Shown piece by piece: positions 49,816 through 58,221 of a DNA stretch of 64,000 bases (the stretch's first letter is position 1; the number at the start of each line of letters is the position of its first letter). The position numbers and the translations under genes were made by a program. The notes beneath the pieces were generated by a model. It saw only the letters and a list, made by a program, of their open reading frames with translations. It ran no database searches and was not told the DNA's origin. Source of the DNA: Phycisphaerales bacterium (GTDB taxonomy: Bacteria > Planctomycetota > Phycisphaerae > Phycisphaerales > UBA1924); assembly GCA_020845755.1 (NCBI GenBank), contig JADLFE010000004.1, positions 83,293-147,292 on the forward strand, in the 5' to 3' direction.

Positions 49816-52800
49816 ATGGACCCGACGACCACCAATCAGCCCGCGCACTGGCAGAGCGCCCCGCACGACGCCCATCGCGTTCGCGCCGTCGTCGCCGGCG
49901 TGCGCTCCCGCGCCAAGCACCTCCTCATCCTCCGCTCGCTCGCCGTGCTCGTCGCCACCTCGATCGTGCTCGCTCTGGCCATCGCGCTCCTCGACTACTT
50001 CATCCGTCTCCCCGGCGGCCTGCGACTATCGCTCCTGCTCATCTCTCTCCTCACCCTTGTCGCCACCGCGACCAAATCACTCCTCCCCGCTCTCCGCTTC
50101 GCACCGGCGCTCCCCGATGTCGCGCTGCGCCTCGAACGGACACCCGAAGCCAAGGCCGCCGGCCTCGTCGGCGTCCTCGCCTCGGGACTCGAACTCGCCG
50201 AGCGTCCGTCGTCCACGCACGACGACGCGATGCGACTGGCGTCGATCCATGCCGCGGCGTCGCGCCTCAAGGGCTGGCGAGCCGCCCACTCACTGCTCAC
50301 CCAGCGCCCCGCTGGTCGCTCGCTCGCCGAGGCGGTCTTCATGGGCGCGATCGTTGTCGCGCTCTTTGTCTTCGCGCCCGCACTCTCGCGCATCGCCGCC
50401 CTCCGCGTGCTCACGCCGCTCTCGGACGTCTCATGGCCCAAGCGAACAGGAGTGATCGACGCGACCCGCCTGGTCGCGCACCCGCGCGGCGCCGCGGTCC
50501 CGCTCCGCGCCCTGCTGACGCGCTCCGATCGCCCCGCCGCCGAGACCGATGTCACCGTGCGCTACCGCCTGCTCGATGTGCCGAGCGAATCGCCCGTGCA
50601 GCGTGCTCTCCTTACGCCCCAGGGCAAGCGGACCACGATTGCCTTCGGACCCGGGGACGCGACGGGAGACCTCTTCGAGCGTCTGGTCGACGTCGATATT
50701 CCCGCTGTCGCGCCGGGCCTTTCGCCGCGTCTTGAGTACTGGTTCGAGGCCAGCGACGACCAGACGCCCCCGGCCCACATCCTGCTCGTCGATCCCCCGG
50801 CGCTCATGGGCACGATCGCCGTCGTCACTCCCCCCGCCTACGCCGGGAACGCCGACACCTTCGTGCGCGGGCAGCGCGATCTCGGCCCCGGACGCGATGA
50901 GCGTGCCGCGCTCTCGCCCATCCTCGCGGGCTCGCAGGTCGAACTTCGCCTCGAACTCAACAAGCCCGTGCCGCTCCCCGACGGCAAGCAGCGCGTCACC
51001 CGTGATTCTCTCGAACGCATCTTCCCCGGCATCACCCTCCCCGCCGACATCGAGGCCGCCGCCAGCGGCCCGCGCTGGACTATCTCATGGACCGCCGGCG
51101 AGTCCATCCGGCTCCCGCTCATCCTCACCGATTCCTACGGCATTTCCTCCGTCCTTGAATCCGCTTACTCCTTCCAGGTCAACCCGGACCGGGGTCCCAC
51201 CGTCGTGGTTTCCGAGCCCGCGCAGGACGAGAGCGTGCTCGCCACCGCGGTGCTCGATGCATCGATCTCCGCCGACGACGACGTCGGCCTGCGGTCGGCG
51301 TCGATGGAAGCGCAGATCGCCAAGCCACCCGCGGGCTCCGCCGGCTCGTCGCCCGAACCCGTCGGCGACGCCAAAGCACTTGCCTCGGACACGCCCGACG
51401 CGCCCGCGCGCCAACTCCGCGTGCCCGCCACCATCGATCTCTCTACGCTCGATCTTCGCGCCGGAGACGAGGTGCGTCTGACCGGCGTCGCGTCGGACAT
51501 CTTCGAGGCCGACGGCAAGCCACGCGATCCGACGCGTTCGGGCGTGCGTCGCCTCCGCATCATCAGCGAGACGCAACTCATCGAGCAGGTGCGCACTGAC
51601 CTTTCCTCGGTGCGTCAATCGGCGCTGCGGGCCGACGCGGATCAGAAGGAGATCGCGTCGCGGGACGCGGCGGACCATGGGACGCAATCGCGCCAGGACT
51701 CGCTGACCCAGCGGATCGCGCCGATGCGCGACGCGGTCGACCGGCTGTCGAAGCGTGTGGAGCGCAACGCGCTGGGCGACCGCGACCTCCGCGAACTGCT
51801 CGACCAGGCCGGTCAATCGCTCGACGCCGCCAGCGCTGCCTCATCACAAGCCTCGCGCGCGATGCAGGCGGCCCAGCGTGCCGAGGACGACAAATCTCGC
51901 GCAGAAGCCCAGCAGGCCGCGGCGCAGTCACAGAAGGACGTGCGCGACGAATTGTCGCGTTTGGCCTCGCTGCTGGATCAGGGCCAGGACACGTGGGCGG
52001 TGCGTCGCCAACTCGAACGCCTGATCGAGGACCAGAAGCAGTTGATGAACGAGACGCGGGAGGCGGGGCGAGACTCCGCTGGCAAGGCCGCGGGCGACCT
52101 GACCGCCGAGCAGCGAGCCAGACTCGAATCGCTCTCGGGTCAGCAGCGCGATCTGTCACGCCGGGCGCAGGAACTGACCGACAACCTGGAGGCCAAGGCC
52201 GACGCGCAGAAGAACGATCCGTCCAAGGGGGAGGCACTCCGCGACGCGGCCCAGCGTGCCCGGCGTGAGGGGATCTCGGAGCAGCAGCGTCAGGCGTCGG
52301 AGCAGATCCAGCAGAACCGCACGCGCAACGCCCAGGACTCACAGCAGAAGGCGCTCGATTCGCTCCAGAAAATGCAGCAGGATGTCGATAACGCCCAGGC
52401 GAAGCGCGACGAGACGCTGCGCCGGGTTGCGGACGAACTGGGCGACGCGATCGATGCCCTGATCGCGTCGCAGGAGCGAGAACTGGCGCGACTCGCTCGC
52501 AGCGAATCGCCGCTGGACCAGGCGATGATCGATCTCAACGCGCGGACGCTGGCGCTGGCGGCCAAAGCACGCGACACCGAAAAGGATTTCGCCTCGGTCG
52601 TCGACCTGCTCGACGCCGCGGGCTCCTCGCAGACCAGCGCGATCACGGCGCTGCGTGCGACGCCGGCGGACACCAAGCAGGCCGAGCACAACGAGACGCT
52701 GTCGCTCGAGCAGTTGAAGCAGGCCAAGGCCGAGGCGGAGCGGATCGCCAAGGAGGCGGAGGACCGCGACCAGCAGCGTCAGAGGACGGAACTGAAGAAC

Positions 52801-54123
52801 GCGTACCGCGACGCGCTGGCGGGTGAAACCACGCTGCGTAACGACACCGCGCCGCACATCGGCAAGGAACTCGACCGGCGTGCGCGAGCGCTCGTGCGCG
52901 GCCTGGGGACGCGTCAGGAAGAAATCCGCGCGTCCCTCGCGGACCTGCGGAAGAAGTCCGAGGGGCTCGAGGACGTCGACATGTTCGTGTACGCCCACGA
53001 GCGGATGGAGACGGCCGGCGCCAGCGCGTCGAAACTGCTGCGCGATGGCGAGGCGACGGCCCGCGTCGACGCAGACCAGAGCACGATGGTTCGCGTGCTC
53101 GCCTCGCTTGTGGATGCGTTGACCGAGGCGGAGAACGAGCAGAAGTTCCGCCAGCAGAACGGCTCGGATGGTGGCGGCGGCGGCGGCGGGAGCGGCGGCG
53201 GAAAGCAGCCGCTGGTGCCCAATATCGCGCAGTTGCGATTGCTCCGCGCGATGCAGATCGAGGCGATCGAACTGACGCGGGCCGCGGAGGGCAAGAAGGC
53301 ATCGGTCGAGGACGCGGCGCTGCTGCAGGACCAACTCGCCAGGAAGGCGGGCGAACTCATGCAGAAGTTGATGGGCGGCGGTGGTGAGCAGCCGCCCGCT
53401 CCGCGCGATATGCCCAATCAGTACGACGCGTGGCGCGAGCCTCCCACCCATGAGCCGAAGCCCGAAACTCCGAAGGAGGACGCGGCGGCGCAGGACACGA
53501 AGAAGGACGATGCGAAGCGGGATGAGCCGCCGACGCCCGATCTTGATGAGTTGCTCGGGCTTCCCAAGAGCGACAAGCCGCGTGAGGCGAACGACCCGGC
53601 GAAGGAGAATCTCGACGAGGCGCTGGAGCCGGAACGTCAGACCGAGGCGTTCAGCGAGGCGATCGACCTGATGAAGCGCAGCGCGACTCGGATCACCAAG
53701 GGCGGCGACGTGGGCATCGACACGCAGCGTCTGCAGCAGGACGCGGTGCGGCGGCTGGACCAGTTGATCGCGGCCGCCAAGCAGAATTCGCAGCGTCAGC
53801 AGAAGAAGCAGCAACAGCAACAGCAGCAGGACCAGAAGCAGCAACAGCAGCAGGACCAGAAGCAACAGCAGCAGCGGAATCAGTCGAAGGGTCAGGAGTC
53901 CAACGCGGTCGATCCGCCGGGGCGGCAGGATGGGCCCGGCAACGCTGCCCCCGCGCCGGGCGCGACGTGGGGCGGCCTGCCGGATCGCGTGCGCCAGGCG
54001 CTGACGGAAGGATTGAGCGATCGCTTCAGTTCGATGTACCGCACGCTGACCGAGGACTATTACCGCCGGCTCGCGGAGCAGCCCGGGAGCGGCAAGCCCG
54101 ACAACCGCGGAGGCAACCGATGA
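49816..54123 (+). CDS. giant membrane-anchored coiled-coil protein (DUF4175-like) with polyglutamine tail
   Basis: Predicted 1435-residue protein. Membrane helices lie near 36-60, 65-82 and 178-195; a large beta-rich extracytoplasmic part follows (about 200-580, including PPAYAGNADTFVRGQRDLGP and YSFQVNPDRGPTVVVSEPAQ). From about 590 to 1200 it is an almost unbroken charged coiled coil (LRADADQKEIASRDAADHGT; RLIEDQKQLMNETREAG-like). It has a poly-Gly linker (SDGGGGGGGSGGGKQP), a proline/charged segment, and a polyglutamine tract (about 1320-1350) before the conserved-looking end WGGLPDRVRQALTEGLSDRF. The plan resembles DUF4175 proteins. Synonymous codons change from C-ending to G-ending near codon 600. 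Its stop overlaps the next start. Confidence 0.75.
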   Translation: MDPTTTNQPAHWQSAPHDAHRVRAVVAGVRSRAKHLLILRSLAVLVATSIVLALAIALLDYFIRLPGGLRLSLLLISLLTLVATATKSLLPALRFAPALPDVALRLERTPEAKAAGLVGVLASGLELAERPSSTHDDAMRLASIHAAASRLKGWRAAHSLLTQRPAGRSLAEAVFMGAIVVALFVFAPALSRIAALRVLTPLSDVSWPKRTGVIDATRLVAHPRGAAVPLRALLTRSDRPAAETDVTVRYRLLDVPSESPVQRALLTPQGKRTTIAFGPGDATGDLFERLVDVDIPAVAPGLSPRLEYWFEASDDQTPPAHILLVDPPALMGTIAVVTPPAYAGNADTFVRGQRDLGPGRDERAALSPILAGSQVELRLELNKPVPLPDGKQRVTRDSLERIFPGITLPADIEAAASGPRWTISWTAGESIRLPLILTDSYGISSVLESAYSFQVNPDRGPTVVVSEPAQDESVLATAVLDASISADDDVGLRSASMEAQIAKPPAGSAGSSPEPVGDAKALASDTPDAPARQLRVPATIDLSTLDLRAGDEVRLTGVASDIFEADGKPRDPTRSGVRRLRIISETQLIEQVRTDLSSVRQSALRADADQKEIASRDAADHGTQSRQDSLTQRIAPMRDAVDRLSKRVERNALGDRDLRELLDQAGQSLDAASAASSQASRAMQAAQRAEDDKSRAEAQQAAAQSQKDVRDELSRLASLLDQGQDTWAVRRQLERLIEDQKQLMNETREAGRDSAGKAAGDLTAEQRARLESLSGQQRDLSRRAQELTDNLEAKADAQKNDPSKGEALRDAAQRARREGISEQQRQASEQIQQNRTRNAQDSQQKALDSLQKMQQDVDNAQAKRDETLRRVADELGDAIDALIASQERELARLARSESPLDQAMIDLNARTLALAAKARDTEKDFASVVDLLDAAGSSQTSAITALRATPADTKQAEHNETLSLEQLKQAKAEAERIAKEAEDRDQQRQRTELKNAYRDALAGETTLRNDTAPHIGKELDRRARALVRGLGTRQEEIRASLADLRKKSEGLEDVDMFVYAHERMETAGASASKLLRDGEATARVDADQSTMVRVLASLVDALTEAENEQKFRQQNGSDGGGGGGGSGGGKQPLVPNIAQLRLLRAMQIEAIELTRAAEGKKASVEDAALLQDQLARKAGELMQKLMGGGGEQPPAPRDMPNQYDAWREPPTHEPKPETPKEDAAAQDTKKDDAKRDEPPTPDLDELLGLPKSDKPREANDPAKENLDEALEPERQTEAFSEAIDLMKRSATRITKGGDVGIDTQRLQQDAVRRLDQLIAAAKQNSQRQQKKQQQQQQQDQKQQQQQDQKQQQQRNQSKGQESNAVDPPGRQDGPGNAAPAPGATWGGLPDRVRQALTEGLSDRFSSMYRTLTEDYYRRLAEQPGSGKPDNRGGNR
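53791..53884 (+). repeat. CAG/CAA-rich repeat encoding polyglutamine with QDQK units
   Basis: A run of CAG and CAA codons broken by GAC and AAG gives glutamine tracts separated by QDQK, repeated at roughly 24-base spacing. It lies in the 3' part of the giant coiled-coil gene and is prone to slippage, so its length may vary between strains. Confidence 0.85.
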
Positions 54124-55304
54124 CCACCCGGATATTTCCGAGGCTGAACGGTGGCACACGTCGGCGCGGCGCGATCGTGCTTTCGCTTCTCTTGGCCGCG
54201 GGGAACGCGGCGGTTGCGCAGAGTTCCGATCCTCCGAAGCCGGGCGACGAGAGTCCGGCCGCGCCGAAGCAGGAGTCAGTGAAGAAGGAGGGGCAGGTCG
54301 ATCCGCTGGATGCGCGACGTGAGCAATCGGCGCAGAACAACGCGATCAGGGGCGAGATTACGCCGGAACTGACACTCGCCGCGACGCGTGGGCTGGCGTG
54401 GCTGGCCAAGCAGCAGAACGCGGATGGTTCGTTCGGCGACGGACGATTCGGGAGGAGCGTGGCGATCACGGCGTTGGCGTGCCTGGCGTTCATGGGCGAC
54501 GGGAATCTGCCGGGGCGCGGGGCGTATGGCGACGTGGTCGGGAAGGGGCTTGAGTATGTGCTGGCGAACTGCGCCGAGAGCGGGCTGATCGCGGCGGACG
54601 CGGCGACGGGTCCGATGTATGGGCACGGATTTGCGACGCTGTTCCTTGGCGAGGTGTACGGCATGACGCCCGGCGGGGGTGAAACGGCACTGGCGAACCG
54701 CCTGCACGCGTCGCTCCTGAAGGCGTGCCGCCTGATCGAAACGACGCAGAACACGCAGGGCGGCTGGCGGTACAACCCGGTGCCGTACGACGCGGATGTG
54801 TCGGTGACGATCTGCCAGATCATGGCGTTGCGATCGGCGCGGAACGCGGGGATCGAGGTGCCCAAGGAGACGATCGATCGCGCGGTGGAGTATGTGCGCC
54901 GGTGTCAGAATCCCGACGGGGGGTTCAAGTACCAACTTGAGAGCGGCGGGAGCGCCTGGCCGCGGAGCGCGGCGGGCGTGGCGACGTTCTATTACGCGGG
55001 CATCTATCGCGACCAGGCGATCGAGCGTGGCGTGAACTACCTGTTCAAGACCGCGACGCCGGGGCAGGAAGAGGAGAACCGGGCACACTACTTCTACGGG
55101 CATTACTACGCCGTGCAGGCGATGTATCTGACGGGCGGCGAGGCATGGGCCAAGTGGTGGCCGGCGATCCGCACCGAACTGCTCATGGCCCAGAACGACG
55201 ATGGAAGTTGGAGCGATCCGTCGGTGGGCGACGTGTACGGCACATCGATGTCGCTGATCATCCTGCAGATGCCGAAGAGGTACTTGCCGATTTTTCAGAA
55301 GTGA
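54120..55304 (+). CDS. exported prenyltransferase/squalene-oxidase repeat protein
   Basis: Predicted 394-residue protein with a signal peptide (about 1-34, ending AAVAQ) and an alpha/alpha toroid built of repeats of the QW type: GLAWLAKQQNADGSFGDGRF, LIETTQNTQGGWRYNP, AVEYVRRCQNPDGGFKYQL and ELLMAQNDDGSWSDPSVGDV. It lacks the DxDD motif of squalene cyclases and the Zn ligands of protein prenyltransferases, so it is probably a binding or scaffold protein; planctomycete genomes carry many such proteins beside VWA genes. The start overlaps the preceding stop (ATGA), tying it to the cluster. Confidence 0.85.
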   Translation: MTTRIFPRLNGGTRRRGAIVLSLLLAAGNAAVAQSSDPPKPGDESPAAPKQESVKKEGQVDPLDARREQSAQNNAIRGEITPELTLAATRGLAWLAKQQNADGSFGDGRFGRSVAITALACLAFMGDGNLPGRGAYGDVVGKGLEYVLANCAESGLIAADAATGPMYGHGFATLFLGEVYGMTPGGGETALANRLHASLLKACRLIETTQNTQGGWRYNPVPYDADVSVTICQIMALRSARNAGIEVPKETIDRAVEYVRRCQNPDGGFKYQLESGGSAWPRSAAGVATFYYAGIYRDQAIERGVNYLFKTATPGQEEENRAHYFYGHYYAVQAMYLTGGEAWAKWWPAIRTELLMAQNDDGSWSDPSVGDVYGTSMSLIILQMPKRYLPIFQK

Positions 55305-55390
55305 GGAAGAAGTCACCGGGCACTCGGAAAGCAGTCACGAAGCAAAGATGTGGTGAGTGGTGAGTAGTGAGTGGATGGGGGCGGGGCGAC

Positions 55391-56635
55391 ATGGGCGAGC
55401 GGCGGATCAACGCGGGGCGGGTGTTGAGTTGTGCTGGCGTGATCGCGGCGGCGGCGATGCTCGGGGTATCGGCGCCGGCGGTGGCGCAGAAGGCCGCGGG
55501 AGAGACGGCGTCGGCGCGAGTTCTGATCGACCGATCGCTGTCGCGTTCGTCGGTGCGTGTGACGGGGTACACGGGCGCGTCGGTGTCGTTCGTGCTAGCG
55601 CAGGCGTGGCCGGGCGGGACGGTGCGGACCAAGCAACTGTCCGACGTGGCGGCGTTGATCGGGGTGAGAGAGCGGCTTGAACCGGCTCGCGCGGGGACAT
55701 CGCTGATCGAACTGGTCGACGGCACGCGGCTGCTGGGCTCGTTGGAGCAGCCGGCGGATGGCGCTCGTGCTGCAGAAACGGGCATCGCGCACGGGACATC
55801 GATCGGTGACGTTTCGTTTGACCTTGATCACCTGTCGAGGATTGTGTTCGACGCGACGGCGGAGACATCATCGATCGGGGCGGGTGATGCGGACGTGGTC
55901 GAGTTAGCGAACGGAGACCGGATGGAGGGATTGGTGGCGTCGCTCTGGCCGCTGGTGGTGGAGGACGCATCGGACGCGAGCAAGAAGACGGAATTGACGG
56001 CGGACCGCGTTCGTCAGATCGTGATGTCGAACAAGCGTCGTGAGAGCGGGCTGTCGCGTGTGTGGCTGCGCGACGGATCGGTGGTGAATGTGAGCACGTT
56101 CGTGAAGGGGGAAGGTGGCGTGCTGGCGGGCGAGGCGCACGTGGACGGGAACGAGGGCGTGTTCAGGCTTCACACATCCGCGGATCGGGTGATCGCGCTG
56201 GTGATGTCGGGGACAAAGTTGTCGGCGTTGTCCGAGATTCCGGTGAGCGGGTATCGCCCGCTGTCGGGGCGGCGTTGGACGCCGGGGCCGACGGTTGTGG
56301 GTGGAATGACGGGTGGGGCGTTGGGCGGGGACATCGAATTGTGCGGGCCGATGTCGGCTGAGTGGGACCTGGCGTCGGGCGCGGCGCGGTTCAGCGCGGG
56401 GGTGGAGTTGGCGGCGGGTGCGCGGGCACTTGGGTCGTGCACGCTGATCGTTGAATGGCGCGGCAAGGAGATCGCGCGGGTGGTGTTGAACGACATGACG
56501 CCGTCGGGCGAGATCGTGGCGGCGCTGGGTGGCGGGGCTGGGAAGTTATCGCTGCGGATCGAGCAGGGCGATCGGGGGCCGGTGCAGAATCGCGTGGTGC
56601 TGAGGCAGGCGTTGGTGATGGAGGAGAGGCACTAG
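55391..56635 (+). CDS. exported NPCBM-like beta-rich protein, unknown function
   Basis: Predicted 414-residue protein with a signal peptide (about 1-33, ending APAVAQ). The N-terminal half has three similar strand-turn units, IELVDGTRLLGSL, VELANGDRMEGLV and VWLRDGSVVNVST, suggesting a repeated small barrel. The C-terminal part (about 300-405, AEWDLASGAARFSAGVELA and TLIVEWRGKEIARVVL) resembles NPCBM carbohydrate-binding domains. I chose the ATG at 55391, which directly begins the signal peptide; a GTG eight codons earlier is also open. Last gene of the VWA cluster; likely envelope-located. Confidence 0.6.
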   Translation: MGERRINAGRVLSCAGVIAAAAMLGVSAPAVAQKAAGETASARVLIDRSLSRSSVRVTGYTGASVSFVLAQAWPGGTVRTKQLSDVAALIGVRERLEPARAGTSLIELVDGTRLLGSLEQPADGARAAETGIAHGTSIGDVSFDLDHLSRIVFDATAETSSIGAGDADVVELANGDRMEGLVASLWPLVVEDASDASKKTELTADRVRQIVMSNKRRESGLSRVWLRDGSVVNVSTFVKGEGGVLAGEAHVDGNEGVFRLHTSADRVIALVMSGTKLSALSEIPVSGYRPLSGRRWTPGPTVVGGMTGGALGGDIELCGPMSAEWDLASGAARFSAGVELAAGARALGSCTLIVEWRGKEIARVVLNDMTPSGEIVAALGGGAGKLSLRIEQGDRGPVQNRVVLRQALVMEERH

Positions 56636-56908
56636 AGCGGTAAGACGGGGATCCGAGTGTCGCGTGGCACATCCACGGCAGTGGTCGATGTGTGATGGGA
56701 AGGCGCGTCACTTGATGTGAAACTACTCTGAAGACGAGAAAAGAAGTATCGCAGTGGCGAAGTGGGTTGAGCCTACGGCGCACGGGGCAACAGGCGTCGG
56801 TGGCTATCGATACGGATGGATGCAGGACTCGTGCACTGTGCGGATCATCCGGCCTTTCGGGAGACTCGTGCCGGGCGATATCGTGCGCGTAAGAAGACCG
56901 GGCCTGTG

Positions 56909-58087
56909 TCAGCGGACCTTGATGGACGCGAGGGCGGCGATGACGAGGACGATGGAGACGATCCAGGCGCGGGCGACGATCTGGTGCTCGGTCCAGCCGC
57001 CGAGGTGGAGGTGGTGGTGATAGGGCGCGCAGCGGAAGATCCGCTTTCCCTTGGTGGCCTTGAAGTAACCGACCTGAAGGACGACGGAGGCGATTTCGGT
57101 GAGGAAGACGGTGGACATAGCCAGGACGACGAGTTCCTGGCGGAGGATGATGGCGTAGTAGCCGATGAGGCCGCCCAGGCAGAGGGAGCCGGTGTCGCCC
57201 ATGAAGACCTGTGCCGGGGCGCAGTTCCACCAGAGGAAGCCGAGGCAGGCGCCGGTGGTGGCGCCGATCATGACGGCGAGTTCGTCGGCGAAGGGGATGT
57301 GCGGGACGAGGAGGTACTGTGCGGCGGCCTGCGAGCCGGCGACGAGGGCGAGGACAACGAGTCCGAGGGTGACGACGGCGGAGATGCCGGTGGCCAGGCC
57401 GTCCATGCCGTCGGTGATATTCACGGCGTTGGACATTCCGGCGATCATGAGCGTGGCGATGACGATGAAGACGGCCTTTGAGAGGTAGAAGAGCGAGGGG
57501 TTGAGGACGACGCCGCCGCCGGTCTGTGGGTCGTAGGTTTTCTGGAAGGGGAGGTTGAGGACGTGGGCGAGCGAGGGTCCCTCTGGGGAGGAGCCGTGTG
57601 AGTACGCGAAGTAACCGATGAGACCGCCGAGGGCGAGTTGGAAGACGAGTTTTTCCCAGGAGTAGAGGCCCTGTCGACCAGAGCCGCGGGTCTTGGCGGT
57701 GAGTTTGAGCCAGTCATCGAAGCCGCCGAGCACGGCGAGCCAGACGAGGACGATGAGGCCGAGTTGGACGTAGTACTTGGTGATGTCGGCCAGGAGGAGT
57801 GTGGCGAGCGCGACGGCGCCGGCGATGAGGACACCTCCCATGGTGGGCGTGTTGGCTTTGCCGGCGGTGAGTCGCCTGAGGGCCTCGGCGTCGGAGGCGC
57901 CGGTGTCGCCGATTTTCATTCGGACGAGGAAGGCGATGGTGCGTCGTCCGAGGAAGAGGACGATGCAGAAGGCGACGGCGGCGGCGGCCAGTGCTCGGAA
58001 CTGGATCTGATCGAGGACGCTCACGTAGCGGTATAGCCCGCTGGAGACAAGCGACTGTCGGACCAGGTTCAGGAGGAGGTAGATCAT
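56909..58087 (-). CDS. mraY: phospho-N-acetylmuramoyl-pentapeptide-transferase
   Basis: Predicted 392-residue polytopic enzyme that makes lipid I from UDP-MurNAc-pentapeptide and undecaprenyl phosphate. About ten membrane helices are visible. Diagnostic motifs: KANTPTMGGVLI, the acidic LGGFDDWLKLTAK, NAVNITDGMDGLATG, and the C-terminal FMGDTGSLCLGGLIG with APYHHHLHLGGWTE. The sequence is complete. It lies downstream of murF (134-base gap) in the same orientation, the order murF-mraY of dcw clusters, but no other dcw genes follow in this direction within the window. Confidence 0.97.
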   Translation of the reverse strand: MIYLLLNLVRQSLVSSGLYRYVSVLDQIQFRALAAAAVAFCIVLFLGRRTIAFLVRMKIGDTGASDAEALRRLTAGKANTPTMGGVLIAGAVALATLLLADITKYYVQLGLIVLVWLAVLGGFDDWLKLTAKTRGSGRQGLYSWEKLVFQLALGGLIGYFAYSHGSSPEGPSLAHVLNLPFQKTYDPQTGGGVVLNPSLFYLSKAVFIVIATLMIAGMSNAVNITDGMDGLATGISAVVTLGLVVLALVAGSQAAAQYLLVPHIPFADELAVMIGATTGACLGFLWWNCAPAQVFMGDTGSLCLGGLIGYYAIILRQELVVLAMSTVFLTEIASVVLQVGYFKATKGKRIFRCAPYHHHLHLGGWTEHQIVARAWIVSIVLVIAALASIKVR

Positions 58088-58221
58088 CGAGGTTCAGCGG
58101 GGCAAGACACGCAGGCACGCCCTCCCTGACGGTCGGGCTACTTAAGGGAGCGAGGCAGGGAGTCAGTGAAGAAGAAGCGGGAGTGAAGGTGAGGATCGGT
58201 GTGAAGTGGACGAAGGCTTGA

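Noticed and set aside
51000..52200. Replication origin at the GC-skew switch
   Set aside because: The switch lies inside a coding gene with no DnaA-box-like cluster, AT-rich element or dnaA/dnaN/gyrB/parAB neighbours, so only the skew change is reported.
56754..57020. Small plus-strand frame (88 codons) before and into the mraY 3' end
   Set aside because: No ribosome binding site, no conserved features, and it overlaps mraY on the opposite strand.
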